Shown piece by piece: positions 7,621-15,024 of a DNA stretch of 18,488 bases. The notes under the pieces were generated by a model that saw nothing but the letters and a program-made list of their open reading frames with translations, had not been told where the DNA came from and ran no database searches. Origin of the DNA: an uncultured Eubacteriales bacterium (lineage in GTDB: Bacteria; Bacillota; Clostridia; Christensenellales; CAG-138); the NCBI GenBank assembly GCA_902768995.1, contig CACXNN010000009.1, forward strand, positions 1 through 18,488, in the 5' to 3' direction. Positions within the stretch are counted from its first letter, which is position 1. The number at the start of each line of letters is the position of its first letter. A program made the position numbers and the translations under genes.

Positions 7621-7653
7621 GGAGCGCACATTCTCCTACTATAATATGTAAGA

Positions 7654-7682
7654 AGTATATCTTTTTTCCTCTGTCGAATCAA
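7654..7682 (-). promoter_or_regulatory. Promoter of the PIG-L/NAGPA/LRR operon
   Basis: Minus-strand -35 TTGATT (7677-7682) and -10 TATACT (7654-7659) have a 17-nt spacer. The predicted start near 7647 leaves a leader of about 26 nt before ATG 7620, containing the AGGAG ribosome site. Confidence 0.7.
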
Positions 7683-7689
7683 GAGCGTA

Positions 7690-7719
7690 TTGACATTTTC
7701 ATGTGGTTGACGCAAAATA
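7690..7719 (+). promoter_or_regulatory. Possible promoter of the RCC1/NAGPA gene
   Basis: A perfect -35 TTGACA (7690-7695) is followed after 18 nt by a poor -10 (AAAATA, 7714-7719). The start would fall at about 7726, the first ATG, as for a leaderless mRNA. An alternative extended -10, TGA plus TACAAT (7731-7739), would favour ATG 7750 instead. It is divergent from the PIG-L operon promoter only 8 bp away, so the two units may be co-regulated. Confidence 0.35.
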
Positions 7720-7725
7720 AATGAT

Positions 7726-10353
7726 ATGAGTGATACAATGGAAAAATATATGGAAACCAACGAAGAACCCGCTTCCCAGGCCCCCTCGGAGCCCGTGAAA
7801 GGACCTGACGCCGAGCCCCTGCCCGTGCCCGATCCGGAGCCGGCAGGCGAAGCCGATCCCACGCCTGATCCGGAGCCGGCGGCGGAGACCGCCTCCGCAC
7901 CGGACGCGGCGCCCCCTGAGAAGGCAAACGCCGCCAGGAAGGACAAGCCCCGGCGGCCCGTCTTTTTGATCCTCCTGCTGGTGGTCCTGCTTTTGGTCGT
8001 GGCCTGCGCGGCGGCGGCCGGCAGCTACGTCTATCTGCGGCTGGACAACCTGGAGGAGGCTCGGCAGGTGGCGGACGATCTCAAGGCCGGCGGCAACTAC
8101 GCCCGGGCCCTGGACCTTTACGCCCGGCTCCTGGAGGACGACGCCCTCAGCTTCACCCCCTTTACCAACGCCTTCGTCTCCGCCGGGGCCGACGGCGTGG
8201 TGTCCTGCGCGGACGCCCTTTTGGAGACCAGCGAAGGGGCCCATTATCTGGCGGAGAACGACGTGCTGCAGAAGGCCCAGTCCCATGCCACCCATCCCGC
8301 CGTGCCCGCCTCCTTCTCCCGAGACATGGAGCGCCGCGCCCTGCTCTGCCAAGCCATCCTGGCCCAGGAGGCAGGGGACCTTGAAAAAGCTTTGGAGCTG
8401 CTGAACCAGGCGGATCTGCGCCGGGAGCTGTCCTACCCCATCGAATCCGTCCTGGATCGGGAGGCCACGCTGGCTGCCGCCCTCCAGGCCCGGGAGGAGG
8501 GCCGGTACGAGGACGCCATCCGTATCCTGACCCGGTCCATCCTGGAGCCGGAGATGGTGGCGGAGCTCCAGCAGCAGATCGTAGAGGAGCAGGACGCCCG
8601 GATCATGGCCCAGGCGCAAGCCGCCATGGATGATCTGGACCCGGCCACCGCCATCCAGACCCTGCGGGGCCTCTCCAAGGCCGAGGATCAGATCGCTTGG
8701 GAGCAGGCGTTCACCGAGACCTGGGCGCGGAAGCTTTCCGAGCTCCATACGGCCTATGAAAACCGGCTCTGTGCCGGCGCCTGGTACAGCCTGGTCCTGG
8801 GGGACAAGCCCCTGCTGACCGGCGACAAGCGGTATGACGGCCTGGCCGCCGCCCTGACCACCGAGGGCAGGACGGTAGCGGGCACCTTCTCCCTGATCCA
8901 GCTGAAGGACGGCCAGGTGACCCTCCTGGGGGATACCCTGGGATCAGAAGCCGCGGCCAGGGAGATCACCGACGCCAAGGACGCCGCCCTGGGCCTGAAC
9001 CACGGCCTGGTGCTCCATGGGGACGGCACCGTGACGAACCTGGGCGCCCGGCAGTACGGCCGGGGGGCCGTGGCCGATTGGACCGACATCGTGCAGGTGG
9101 CGGCCGGCGGTTTCCACAGCCTGGGCCTGAAGGCGGACGGCACCGTGGCGGCGGCAGGCCTGGATCTGGACGGCCAGTGCCAAGTGACGGGCTGGACCGA
9201 CGTGGTGGCCGTGGCCGCGGGGCTGCGCCATTCCGTGGCCCTGACCAAGGACGGGCACGTGGTGGCCACCGGCGACAACAGCTTCGGCCAGTGCGACGTG
9301 TCCCTGTGGGAGAACGTGATCGAGGTCCGCTGCGGCGGCAACTTCACCCTGGGCCTCACCGCCGACTGGCGGCTGCTGGCCACCGGCGACAACAGCTGCG
9401 GTCAGTGCGACGTGTCCGGCTGGCAGGAGGTCCTTTCCTTCGACGCGGGCCTCTGGCACACCGTGGCCCTGCTCAGCGACGGGCATGTGGTGACCACCGG
9501 CTCCGACACCCACGGCCAGCGGGCCGTGGACGGCACCGTCCTCTTCGCCTCCAAGCGCGCGCTGGGCCCCGTATCCCCCGCCGAGGCCAAAGCTGAGACG
9601 GAGTTCGTCTATTTCGGCCATCCCAGCGACGGGCCCTGGCTGTACTATAGCGCCGAGGGCTGCCTTATCATCGCCTTCGACGCGGAGGCCGGCCGGATCA
9701 AGCCCACCCGGGCGGACCTGATCTGCACCGACGGGCACCCGCCCGTAGGCATCCTTTCCGGCGGCGGCGACAAGCCGGGGCTGGCCGTTCACGCCACCAT
9801 ACTGGCCAGGCAGAACCAGGCGGTCTTCGCCCTCACCGGCGACTACTTCACCTTCGGCTACAACGCCGACGGCCTGCAGATCCGCCGGGGCGTAGTGTTC
9901 AAGGAGGATCAGGACGAGCTGGGCTTCGGCTTCTTCCCCGACGGCTCCATGCGGATCATCGACCCCAAGACCACCACCGCCGAAGAGCTGCTTAGGCAGG
10001 GCGTCCGGGATTCCTGGGTGTTCGGGCCCACGCTGATCGTAGACGGTCAGGCCCGGGACATCAGCTATCACCCCCTGTCCTACAACGACGTGACCATGCG
10101 GACCGTGGTGGGGTCCCTCTGCCCCTACCACCATATCGCCGTGGCCTACAGCTCCTCCACCCTGGCGCAGGTCATCGACAACCTGCTGGGCTATGGCTGC
10201 AACATCGCCTACAACCTGGACGGCGGCCGTTCCTGTATGATGGTCTTCATGGGCAACAAGATCGTGAACCGGTCCATGTACATCAACAACGGCTGGCGGG
10301 GCCTGCAGGATATGGTGGGTTTCCTCACCAGCGATCTGGTACCCCGTTCCTGA
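7726..10353 (+). CDS. Membrane-anchored TPR/RCC1/NAGPA multidomain surface protein
   Basis: 875 aa. A cytoplasmic Pro/Glu-rich tail (about 1-75) leads to one membrane helix (about 78-100, preceded by RKDKPRR). Helical TPR-like repeats follow (about 105-340, with GNYARALDLYARLL, GDLEKALELLNQA and GRYEDAIRILTRS). Then come four to five RCC1-like blades (about 385-605, repeating the pattern W-x-x-V-x-x-V-x-x-G-x-x-H-x-x-x-L-x-x-D-G). A C-terminal NAGPA domain (about 640-872) has LTGDYFTFGYN, VFGPTLIVDGQ and YNLDGGRSCMMVFMG. The C-terminal part faces outward. The NAGPA domain lacks the DGR motif present in the neighbouring fusion (SSS instead), so activity is uncertain. Starts at 7726, 7738 and 7750 are all in frame without a good ribosome site. 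I know no characterised protein with this domain order. Confidence 0.85.
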   Translation: MSDTMEKYMETNEEPASQAPSEPVKGPDAEPLPVPDPEPAGEADPTPDPEPAAETASAPDAAPPEKANAARKDKPRRPVFLILLLVVLLLVVACAAAAGSYVYLRLDNLEEARQVADDLKAGGNYARALDLYARLLEDDALSFTPFTNAFVSAGADGVVSCADALLETSEGAHYLAENDVLQKAQSHATHPAVPASFSRDMERRALLCQAILAQEAGDLEKALELLNQADLRRELSYPIESVLDREATLAAALQAREEGRYEDAIRILTRSILEPEMVAELQQQIVEEQDARIMAQAQAAMDDLDPATAIQTLRGLSKAEDQIAWEQAFTETWARKLSELHTAYENRLCAGAWYSLVLGDKPLLTGDKRYDGLAAALTTEGRTVAGTFSLIQLKDGQVTLLGDTLGSEAAAREITDAKDAALGLNHGLVLHGDGTVTNLGARQYGRGAVADWTDIVQVAAGGFHSLGLKADGTVAAAGLDLDGQCQVTGWTDVVAVAAGLRHSVALTKDGHVVATGDNSFGQCDVSLWENVIEVRCGGNFTLGLTADWRLLATGDNSCGQCDVSGWQEVLSFDAGLWHTVALLSDGHVVTTGSDTHGQRAVDGTVLFASKRALGPVSPAEAKAETEFVYFGHPSDGPWLYYSAEGCLIIAFDAEAGRIKPTRADLICTDGHPPVGILSGGGDKPGLAVHATILARQNQAVFALTGDYFTFGYNADGLQIRRGVVFKEDQDELGFGFFPDGSMRIIDPKTTTAEELLRQGVRDSWVFGPTLIVDGQARDISYHPLSYNDVTMRTVVGSLCPYHHIAVAYSSSTLAQVIDNLLGYGCNIAYNLDGGRSCMMVFMGNKIVNRSMYINNGWRGLQDMVGFLTSDLVPRS

Positions 10354-10368
10354 TATCATCCTTCCCTC

Positions 10369-10555
10369 AGGCCGTCATAAAAGGCGGCAGATCATTTGCG
10401 GCAGGAAAGGCAAAAAACGGCATATGTAGAAAGGACGCATAACTGCGTCCTTTCCCAATTAAATGCCGCAAATTAGCCGTTTTTCCGGCCCGTCGCATAG
10501 CTAACTATAGCTCGGGCACGGAGAAAACGGCTTCTGCCATCCTTCCTGACGGCCT
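10369..10555. repeat. Long copy of a palindromic multi-helix element
   Basis: A 187-nt non-coding segment folds almost completely. The closing stem is AGGCCGTCA (10369-10377) with TGACGGCCT (10547-10555). Inside, GGCAGA (10386-10391) pairs with TCTGCC (10533-10538). ATTTGCGGCA (10394-10403) pairs with TGCCGCAAAT (10464-10473), enclosing an 11-bp hairpin GAAAGGACGCA/TGCGTCCTTTC (10429-10454). A second branch pairs GCCGTTTT (10476-10483) with AAAACGGC (10524-10531), plus CCG/CGG, GCCCG/CGGGC and ATAG/CTAT. The 19-nt right end (10528-10546) recurs exactly at 16461-16479, between arms of the same design. A repeat family (MITE or REP-like) or a structured RNA both fit. Confidence 0.8.
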
Positions 10556-10557
10556 AA

Positions 10558-10583
10558 CCCCAAGCGGGGGCTTTTTCTTTTTT
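10558..10583 (+). terminator. Probable intrinsic terminator
   Basis: A short CCCC-AAGC-GGGG hairpin (10558-10569) is followed by a T-rich tract to 10583. It directly follows the palindromic element, so that element would lie in the 3' part of the RCC1/NAGPA transcript. Confidence 0.55.
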
Positions 10584-10586
10584 ATC

Positions 10587-10615
10587 TTGACATCGGGGTC
10601 TTTTGGGCATAGAGT
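10587..10615 (+). promoter_or_regulatory. Promoter of the MATE/hydrolase operon
   Basis: Perfect -35 TTGACA (10587-10592), 17-nt spacer and -10 TAGAGT (10610-10615). The predicted start is near 10622, about 27 nt before the chosen ATG at 10649. Confidence 0.7.
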
Positions 10616-10648
10616 AGGGCCACTGTATGAAGGATGAAGGAAACGGGA

Positions 10649-12022
10649 ATGGAAACGCGAAACGACCTCATCGAAGGACCTATCGTCAAAAAGCTGGTGC
10701 TGTTCTTCTTGCCCATCGCGGCAGGCACTCTGTTCCAGCAGCTCTATAACGCAGTGGACGCCTTCGTGGTGGGCAAGTTCGTGGGCACGGAGGCCCTGGC
10801 CGCCGTGGGTGGCAGCCCCGCCATATTGAGCAATCTGATCATCGGGTTCTTCGTGGCCCTGACCAGCGGCGCCGCGGTGGTCATCGCCCAGCTCTACGGG
10901 GCCCAGGAGTACGAGCGGGTGTCCGCAGCCATGGGGGTCAGCTACCGGCTGTGCGTGGTGCTGGGCCTGGTCATGGGGGCCCTGGTGTGCCTGTTCTCCC
11001 CCCAGCTCCTCACCCTGCTCAAGACCCCGGCGGACACCTTCGACAAGGCCCTGCTCTATCAGCGTATCTACTTTATGGGCGCGGTGTTCCTGCTCCTCTT
11101 CAACATGGGCTCCGGGATCCTGCGCTCCATCGGCGACGCCCGCTTTCCCTTCCTGTGCCTGTTCGTGAGCTGCGGCCTCAACATCGTTTTGGACGTGGTC
11201 TTCGTTATCGTCTTTGCCTGGGGCGTCATGGGCGTGGCCGTGGCTACGGTGCTGAGCCAGGCGGTGGCGGCCCTGCTGGTCACCGGCAAGCTCCTGACCC
11301 TGAAGGGGCCCTTCCGGCTGCGGTTCAGGAGCAAGGGGGACCGGCGGCTCCTCGTGCGGATGCTGCGGATCGGCATCCCCTCCGGGGTCCAGAGCTCCAT
11401 GTACGGGCTCTCGAACCTGCTGCTGCAGGTGGGCGTCAACACCCTGGGCACGGTGGTGGTGGCCTCCTGGGCCATGAGCGGCAAGGTGGACGGGGCCTTC
11501 TGGGCCATCACCAGCGCCTTCGGCACCGCCCTCACCACCTTCGTGGGCCAGAACTACGGGGCGGGCAAGCTGGACCGGATCCGGGCCTGCGCCAAAAAGA
11601 GCCTGCTGCTCATGACGGCCATGACCCTCTCTGTCAGCGGGATACTGCTCCTCATCGCCCGGCCGTTGCTGCACCTGCTGACCAACGACGGCGCCGTCAT
11701 TGACACCACCTGGTACATCATCCTGCTGTTCGTGCCCTTCTACCTCATCTGGGTGCCCATCGAGGTGTTCTCCGGCGTCCTTCGGGGCGTGGGCGACGTG
11801 CTGACCCCGTCCCTGATCCTGGCCGGGGGCATCTGCGGCTTCCGCATCCTGTGGCTGCTCACCGCTTTCAACCTGTCCCACACCCTGTTGACCCTCTGCA
11901 TCTGCTATCCCCTCTCCTGGGTGGTGACGGATATCGCCATCTACCTCTACTTCCGCCGCAGCCCCGTCATGACCAGGGCCGTCCGCGTCATCGACAGCGA
12001 CTACGACCACAAAACGCGATAA
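10649..12022 (+). CDS. MATE family multidrug/cation efflux transporter
   Basis: 457 aa, the usual size for MATE antiporters, with about twelve hydrophobic helices in two homologous halves. The N-terminal signature DLIEGPIVKKLVLFFLPIAAGTLFQQLYNAVDAFVVGKFVG matches the MepA/NorM-like MATE group, and the internal GSGILRSIGDARFPF and EVFSGVLRGVGDVLTP segments are the paired MATE motifs. These proteins export drugs or metabolites using a Na+ or H+ gradient; the substrate cannot be read from sequence. ATG 10649 is preferred over in-frame ATG 10634 because AAGGA lies 7 nt upstream of it, whereas the earlier ATG has almost no spacing. It is followed after 15 nt by the alpha/beta hydrolase. Confidence 0.92.
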   Translation: METRNDLIEGPIVKKLVLFFLPIAAGTLFQQLYNAVDAFVVGKFVGTEALAAVGGSPAILSNLIIGFFVALTSGAAVVIAQLYGAQEYERVSAAMGVSYRLCVVLGLVMGALVCLFSPQLLTLLKTPADTFDKALLYQRIYFMGAVFLLLFNMGSGILRSIGDARFPFLCLFVSCGLNIVLDVVFVIVFAWGVMGVAVATVLSQAVAALLVTGKLLTLKGPFRLRFRSKGDRRLLVRMLRIGIPSGVQSSMYGLSNLLLQVGVNTLGTVVVASWAMSGKVDGAFWAITSAFGTALTTFVGQNYGAGKLDRIRACAKKSLLLMTAMTLSVSGILLLIARPLLHLLTNDGAVIDTTWYIILLFVPFYLIWVPIEVFSGVLRGVGDVLTPSLILAGGICGFRILWLLTAFNLSHTLLTLCICYPLSWVVTDIAIYLYFRRSPVMTRAVRVIDSDYDHKTR

Positions 12023-12037
12023 ACCGAGGAGGAGCCC

Positions 12038-12760
12038 ATGAACCGCAAACCAAAACGCATCCTGCTGATCGTCGTCCTGTTCGTGGCCCTGCTGGGCCTG
12101 GCGGGGGGCGTGTACTTCGGCACCTACAGCCGGGCCACCCCCGAGGCTGCGGCCCTGCTCCAGGGCAGTGACGCCGTTGAGGTCAAAGCCATGGACAAGG
12201 GCTGGCTCCTGGACGGGCCGGGGACCGAGGCCGCCCTCGTCTTCTACCCCGGCGGGAAGGTGGAAGCCACAGCCTACCTGCCCCTGCTCACGGCCCTTGC
12301 CGAGGACGGGGTGGACTGCTTCCTAGTGAAAATGCCGCTGAACATGGCCTTTATGGACCTGAACGCCGCCGCGGCCGTCCAGGCAGACTATGCCTACAAC
12401 CGCTGGTACATCGGCGGGCACTCCCTGGGCGGGGCCATGGCCGCCGTCTACGCCGCCGAGCACGGGGAGGGGCTTTCGGGCCTCATCCTCCTGGCCGCCT
12501 ACGCCACCAAGCCCCTGGACCAGCATCTGGCCGTTTTGGAGCTCCACGGCAGCGAGGACGGGGTGCTGAACCGGGACAAGCTGGAGCAGGGCCGGCAGTA
12601 CCTGCCCTCCTCCGCCCTTGCGGAGGAGCTGCCTGGGGGCAACCACGCCCAGTTCGGGGACTACGGCCCCCAGAAGGGCGACGGCGCCGCCACCGTCTCC
12701 CGGGAGGAGCAGACCCGCTGGGCGGTGGACCGGATCGAAGGGATGATATTGGGCAAGTAA
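12038..12760 (+). CDS. Membrane-anchored alpha/beta hydrolase
   Basis: 240 aa. One N-terminal hydrophobic helix (about 8-28, after KPKR) acts as signal anchor or uncleaved signal. The alpha/beta-hydrolase fold shows a strand ALVFYPGGKV, the nucleophile elbow GGHSLGG (Ser129), an acidic segment LHGSEDGV (Asp174) and GGNHAQFGDYG (His203), so the triad is complete. It resembles the Abhydrolase_5/dienelactone-hydrolase-like group. Esterase or lipase activity is likely; the substrate is unknown. GAGGAG stands 6 nt before the start, and the gene follows the MATE gene by 15 nt, so the two are probably co-transcribed. Confidence 0.87.
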   Translation: MNRKPKRILLIVVLFVALLGLAGGVYFGTYSRATPEAAALLQGSDAVEVKAMDKGWLLDGPGTEAALVFYPGGKVEATAYLPLLTALAEDGVDCFLVKMPLNMAFMDLNAAAAVQADYAYNRWYIGGHSLGGAMAAVYAAEHGEGLSGLILLAAYATKPLDQHLAVLELHGSEDGVLNRDKLEQGRQYLPSSALAEELPGGNHAQFGDYGPQKGDGAATVSREEQTRWAVDRIEGMILGK

Positions 12761-12772
12761 GCCTTCCATACA

Positions 12773-12805
12773 AAACAGGGATCGTCGCAACGACGATCCC
12801 TGTTT
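12773..12805. terminator. Bidirectional terminator between convergent genes
   Basis: A perfect 15-bp stem (12773-12787 with 12791-12805; core AGGGATCGTCG/CGACGATCCCT) has a CAA loop and short A and T flanks. It lies between the hydrolase (plus) and the HtrA-like gene (minus). Confidence 0.85.
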
Positions 12806-12819
12806 CTTCTCGTTTGGTG

Positions 12820-14049
12820 TTACTTCTGCGGCTTGTACTCGCCGAAGGTGACCTCCACGGTGGATTCCTTCCCGTCCCGCTGGATGGTCAACGTGGCCTT
12901 GTCGCCGGGCTTGTATTCGCCGATGGCGCTGGAAAGCTCCTCGCCGGAGGCGATCTGCTTCTCCCCGATCTTCAGGATCAGGTCCCCGGCCTGGATGCCC
13001 GCCGCCTCGGCGGCGCTGCCGGACACCACCTTCTCCACCATGACGCAGCGAGTGCCGTCGGAGTAGTACCACATGCGGTCCCGGCTCCGCAGCGTCACGT
13101 CCTGGGTGGACACGCCCAGATACGGACGGCCGGTCACGTACCCGTAGTTGAGCAGGTCGCTGATCTCGTCCAGCACGCTGTTCACGGGGATGGCGAACCC
13201 AAGACCCTCGGCCCGGCTGTCGCTGACCTTGGCGTTGACGATGCCGATGAGCTTGCCCGTGGCGTCGAAGAGGCCGCCGCCGGAGTTGCCCGGAGAGATG
13301 GCCGCGTCGGTCTGGATCAGGGTCATGGCCTGGCCCTCCACCTCGATGGTCCGGTTGGTGGCGGAGATGATCCCCGCCGTGGCCGTGCCCCGAAGCTCGC
13401 CCAGGGGGTTGCCGATGGCGATGACCTCGCTGCCCACGGTCAGGGTCTCGGAGTCGCCCACCACCGCCGGCGTCAGATCCTTGGCGTCGATCTTGATGAT
13501 GGCGATGTCGTTCTTCTTGTCGGTGCCCACGATGGCGGCGTCATAGGAGGTGTCGTCGTTCAGGGTGACCTTCACGGACTTGGCCCCGTCCACCACATGG
13601 GCGCAGGTGGCGATATAGCCGTCCTCGGTGAGGATCACGCCGCTGCCGCTGCCGGGGACCTCGTAGCTCTGGCCGTAGCCGTACCAGAAGCTGTTGGTGG
13701 TGGCGGTGGTGATGGTGTCGATGCCCACCACGGAGGGAGCGCTCATCTCCACGATCTGAGCCTTGGTGAACTGGCTGTTCTCCGCAAAGGCGCTGACGGC
13801 GCCGGCCTTGGCCTCGCTCTCGCCGCTGTTTTGCGCCGGCGCTGCGGTCGCGTTCTCCCGCACCAGCTCCCGCTGGACGGGGGCGGTCTCCGCCTTCTCG
13901 GCGTACATCACATAGTTGTTATGGGTATAGTTGCTGATCATGAGGCCGGCGAAGAGGCCCACGACGGTGGTCAGCACCATGCAGGTCAAAAACAGGCCCA
14001 CGCCTACGGACAGGCGCTGCCGCTTTCTGCTCTCACCTGGATATTCCAT
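12820..14049 (-). CDS. HtrA/DegP-like membrane-anchored serine protease
   Basis: 409 aa. There is a short cytoplasmic tail (SRKRQR), one membrane helix (about 14-38), a linker, a trypsin-like domain and one C-terminal PDZ domain (about 320-405: VVSGSAAEAAGIQAGDLILKIG). The triad is complete: His151 in CAHVVDG, Asp181 in KNDIAII and Ser256 in SPGNSGGG. Such proteins degrade or refold damaged proteins at the outer face of the membrane. The start is ATG 14049, with AAGGAG 9 nt upstream; an earlier in-frame ATG at 14058 overlaps the ribosome site. The upstream region has no clear SigA promoter, so regulation is unclear. It is transcribed as a single gene. Confidence 0.94.
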   Translation of the reverse strand: MEYPGESRKRQRLSVGVGLFLTCMVLTTVVGLFAGLMISNYTHNNYVMYAEKAETAPVQRELVRENATAAPAQNSGESEAKAGAVSAFAENSQFTKAQIVEMSAPSVVGIDTITTATTNSFWYGYGQSYEVPGSGSGVILTEDGYIATCAHVVDGAKSVKVTLNDDTSYDAAIVGTDKKNDIAIIKIDAKDLTPAVVGDSETLTVGSEVIAIGNPLGELRGTATAGIISATNRTIEVEGQAMTLIQTDAAISPGNSGGGLFDATGKLIGIVNAKVSDSRAEGLGFAIPVNSVLDEISDLLNYGYVTGRPYLGVSTQDVTLRSRDRMWYYSDGTRCVMVEKVVSGSAAEAAGIQAGDLILKIGEKQIASGEELSSAIGEYKPGDKATLTIQRDGKESTVEVTFGEYKPQK

Positions 14050-14149
14050 ATGGTTCATCTCCTTTATTCGATGGTACCATCCTACCCCCCGATTTTGGCG
14101 CAAATACGGTGAAAATGTGATATATCCTTTTCATTTTTTCTTTTTGCCG

Positions 14150-14271
14150 CTTTTTTCTCTTTCGAAAAAGAGAAAAAAGAGAAACTCAAGAAGAAAAAGA
14201 GGAAGTACAGCGCAAGCCATACTTCCCCTTTGTGTTTCTTTTGGTGCCTTTTCTTTACAAAGAAAAGGCAC
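14150..14271. repeat. Cluster of three perfect hairpins in a purine/pyrimidine-rich island
   Basis: The gap 14050-14290 holds no gene. It contains three perfect inverted repeats: 13 bp at 14150-14162/14167-14179 with a CGAA loop, 7 bp at 14201-14207/14220-14226 and 13 bp at 14244-14256/14259-14271. The island is AT-rich with strong purine/pyrimidine runs, unlike the surrounding DNA. The right-hand hairpin may end the operon entering from the right. The composition suggests an extragenic repeat of the kind common in Clostridia, which is inference. Confidence 0.7.
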
Positions 14272-14290
14272 AGCAGCTTTCAATCCTTCC

Positions 14291-15013
14291 TTATTCTATC
14301 TCCAAAAACAGCGCGCCGTCGCGCTCCATGAGCTCCCCCAAGGGGGCGATGAAGTCGATGGCGTAGAACCCCCGGGAGTCCGTGTCCTGAAGCGCCGCCC
14401 GGTAGAGCACCAGCCGCCCGCCCTCGTCGGCGAGGGCCAGGGCGTCGCCCTTCAGCAGAAAGGCCCCAGCCCGATCCTCCAAGGTCGCAAGGTCCAGCCA
14501 GCCCACCCGGGCCCCGGGGCCGGCCTCGGTCTCCACGGTGTAGGTGTAGACCAGCTCCCAGCCCTCGTCCGCGTCCAAATCAGCATACAGGGCGTTCACC
14601 ACCCCACAGCCCTCGGTCCGTTCCCCCAGCCGGAGGTACCGGCCGTTGGGCAGCAGCAGGAAGCTGTACCCCAGCTCCACGTGCCGGAACAGGGTGTATC
14701 CCGCCACGGCCTCGTTCGTCGGCGTCACGTCCACCCAGTACGCCCGGTCCAGCTCCCCTTTGTGCTCCTCCGGCACCGCGTTCATCCCCTCCATCCTGGA
14801 CAGGTCCGGGTCGAAGGCGAGGGCGTGGTAGTTGGGCAGGGGCGTAGCTGTGGGCTCCGCCGTGGGGATCAGGGAGGGCGTGGGCGTGGCGTTCAGCTCC
14901 CGCCGCCGGTTGGCGGACACCGTGGCCGCCGTCACCGCCAGAAGCAGCAGCAGAAACCCGACCGCCGCGGCCAGGATCAGCACCCATGTGCGCTTATAGA
15001 AGGGTCTTTCCAT
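14291..15013 (-). CDS. Membrane-anchored extracytoplasmic protein of unknown function
   Basis: 240 aa, family not recognised. Seen: a short positive N-terminus (MERPFYKR), a membrane helix (about 9-33), a short Thr/Pro stalk (NATPTPSLIPTAEPTATPLP) and an outward domain of about 180 residues. That domain contains NALYADLDADEGWELVYTY, which resembles the Asp-rich loop of FG-GAP/VCBS-type beta-propeller repeats. No enzyme motif is visible. The start is ATG 15013, with AAAGGA 6 nt upstream; an in-frame TTG at 15028 is rejected. It lies 11 nt after the acetyltransferase gene and is the last gene of that operon. Confidence 0.8.
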   Translation of the reverse strand: MERPFYKRTWVLILAAAVGFLLLLLAVTAATVSANRRRELNATPTPSLIPTAEPTATPLPNYHALAFDPDLSRMEGMNAVPEEHKGELDRAYWVDVTPTNEAVAGYTLFRHVELGYSFLLLPNGRYLRLGERTEGCGVVNALYADLDADEGWELVYTYTVETEAGPGARVGWLDLATLEDRAGAFLLKGDALALADEGGRLVLYRAALQDTDSRGFYAIDFIAPLGELMERDGALFLEIE

Positions 15014-15024
15014 GGTCCATCCTT

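Noticed and set aside
3562..7644. Very long plus-strand open frame opposite the PIG-L/NAGPA operon
   Set aside because: It is the antisense of well-supported genes in GC-rich DNA, has a Gly/Arg/His-rich composition without any domain, and lacks a promoter or ribosome site.
10369..10555. 6S RNA or another known housekeeping RNA
   Set aside because: The fold is two-branched rather than a single rod with a central bubble, and a short copy elsewhere shares its end, which points to a repeat family.
10505..12010. Minus-strand open frame opposite the MATE gene
   Set aside because: It is rich in His, Gln and Glu from antisense MATE codons and resembles no family; the plus-strand MATE protein is certain.
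12767..12776. CCATACAAAA identical to the 3' strand of the terminal helix of the structured RNA
   Set aside because: It is a 10-nt match next to a terminator with no partner strand or other RNA features nearby, most likely chance.
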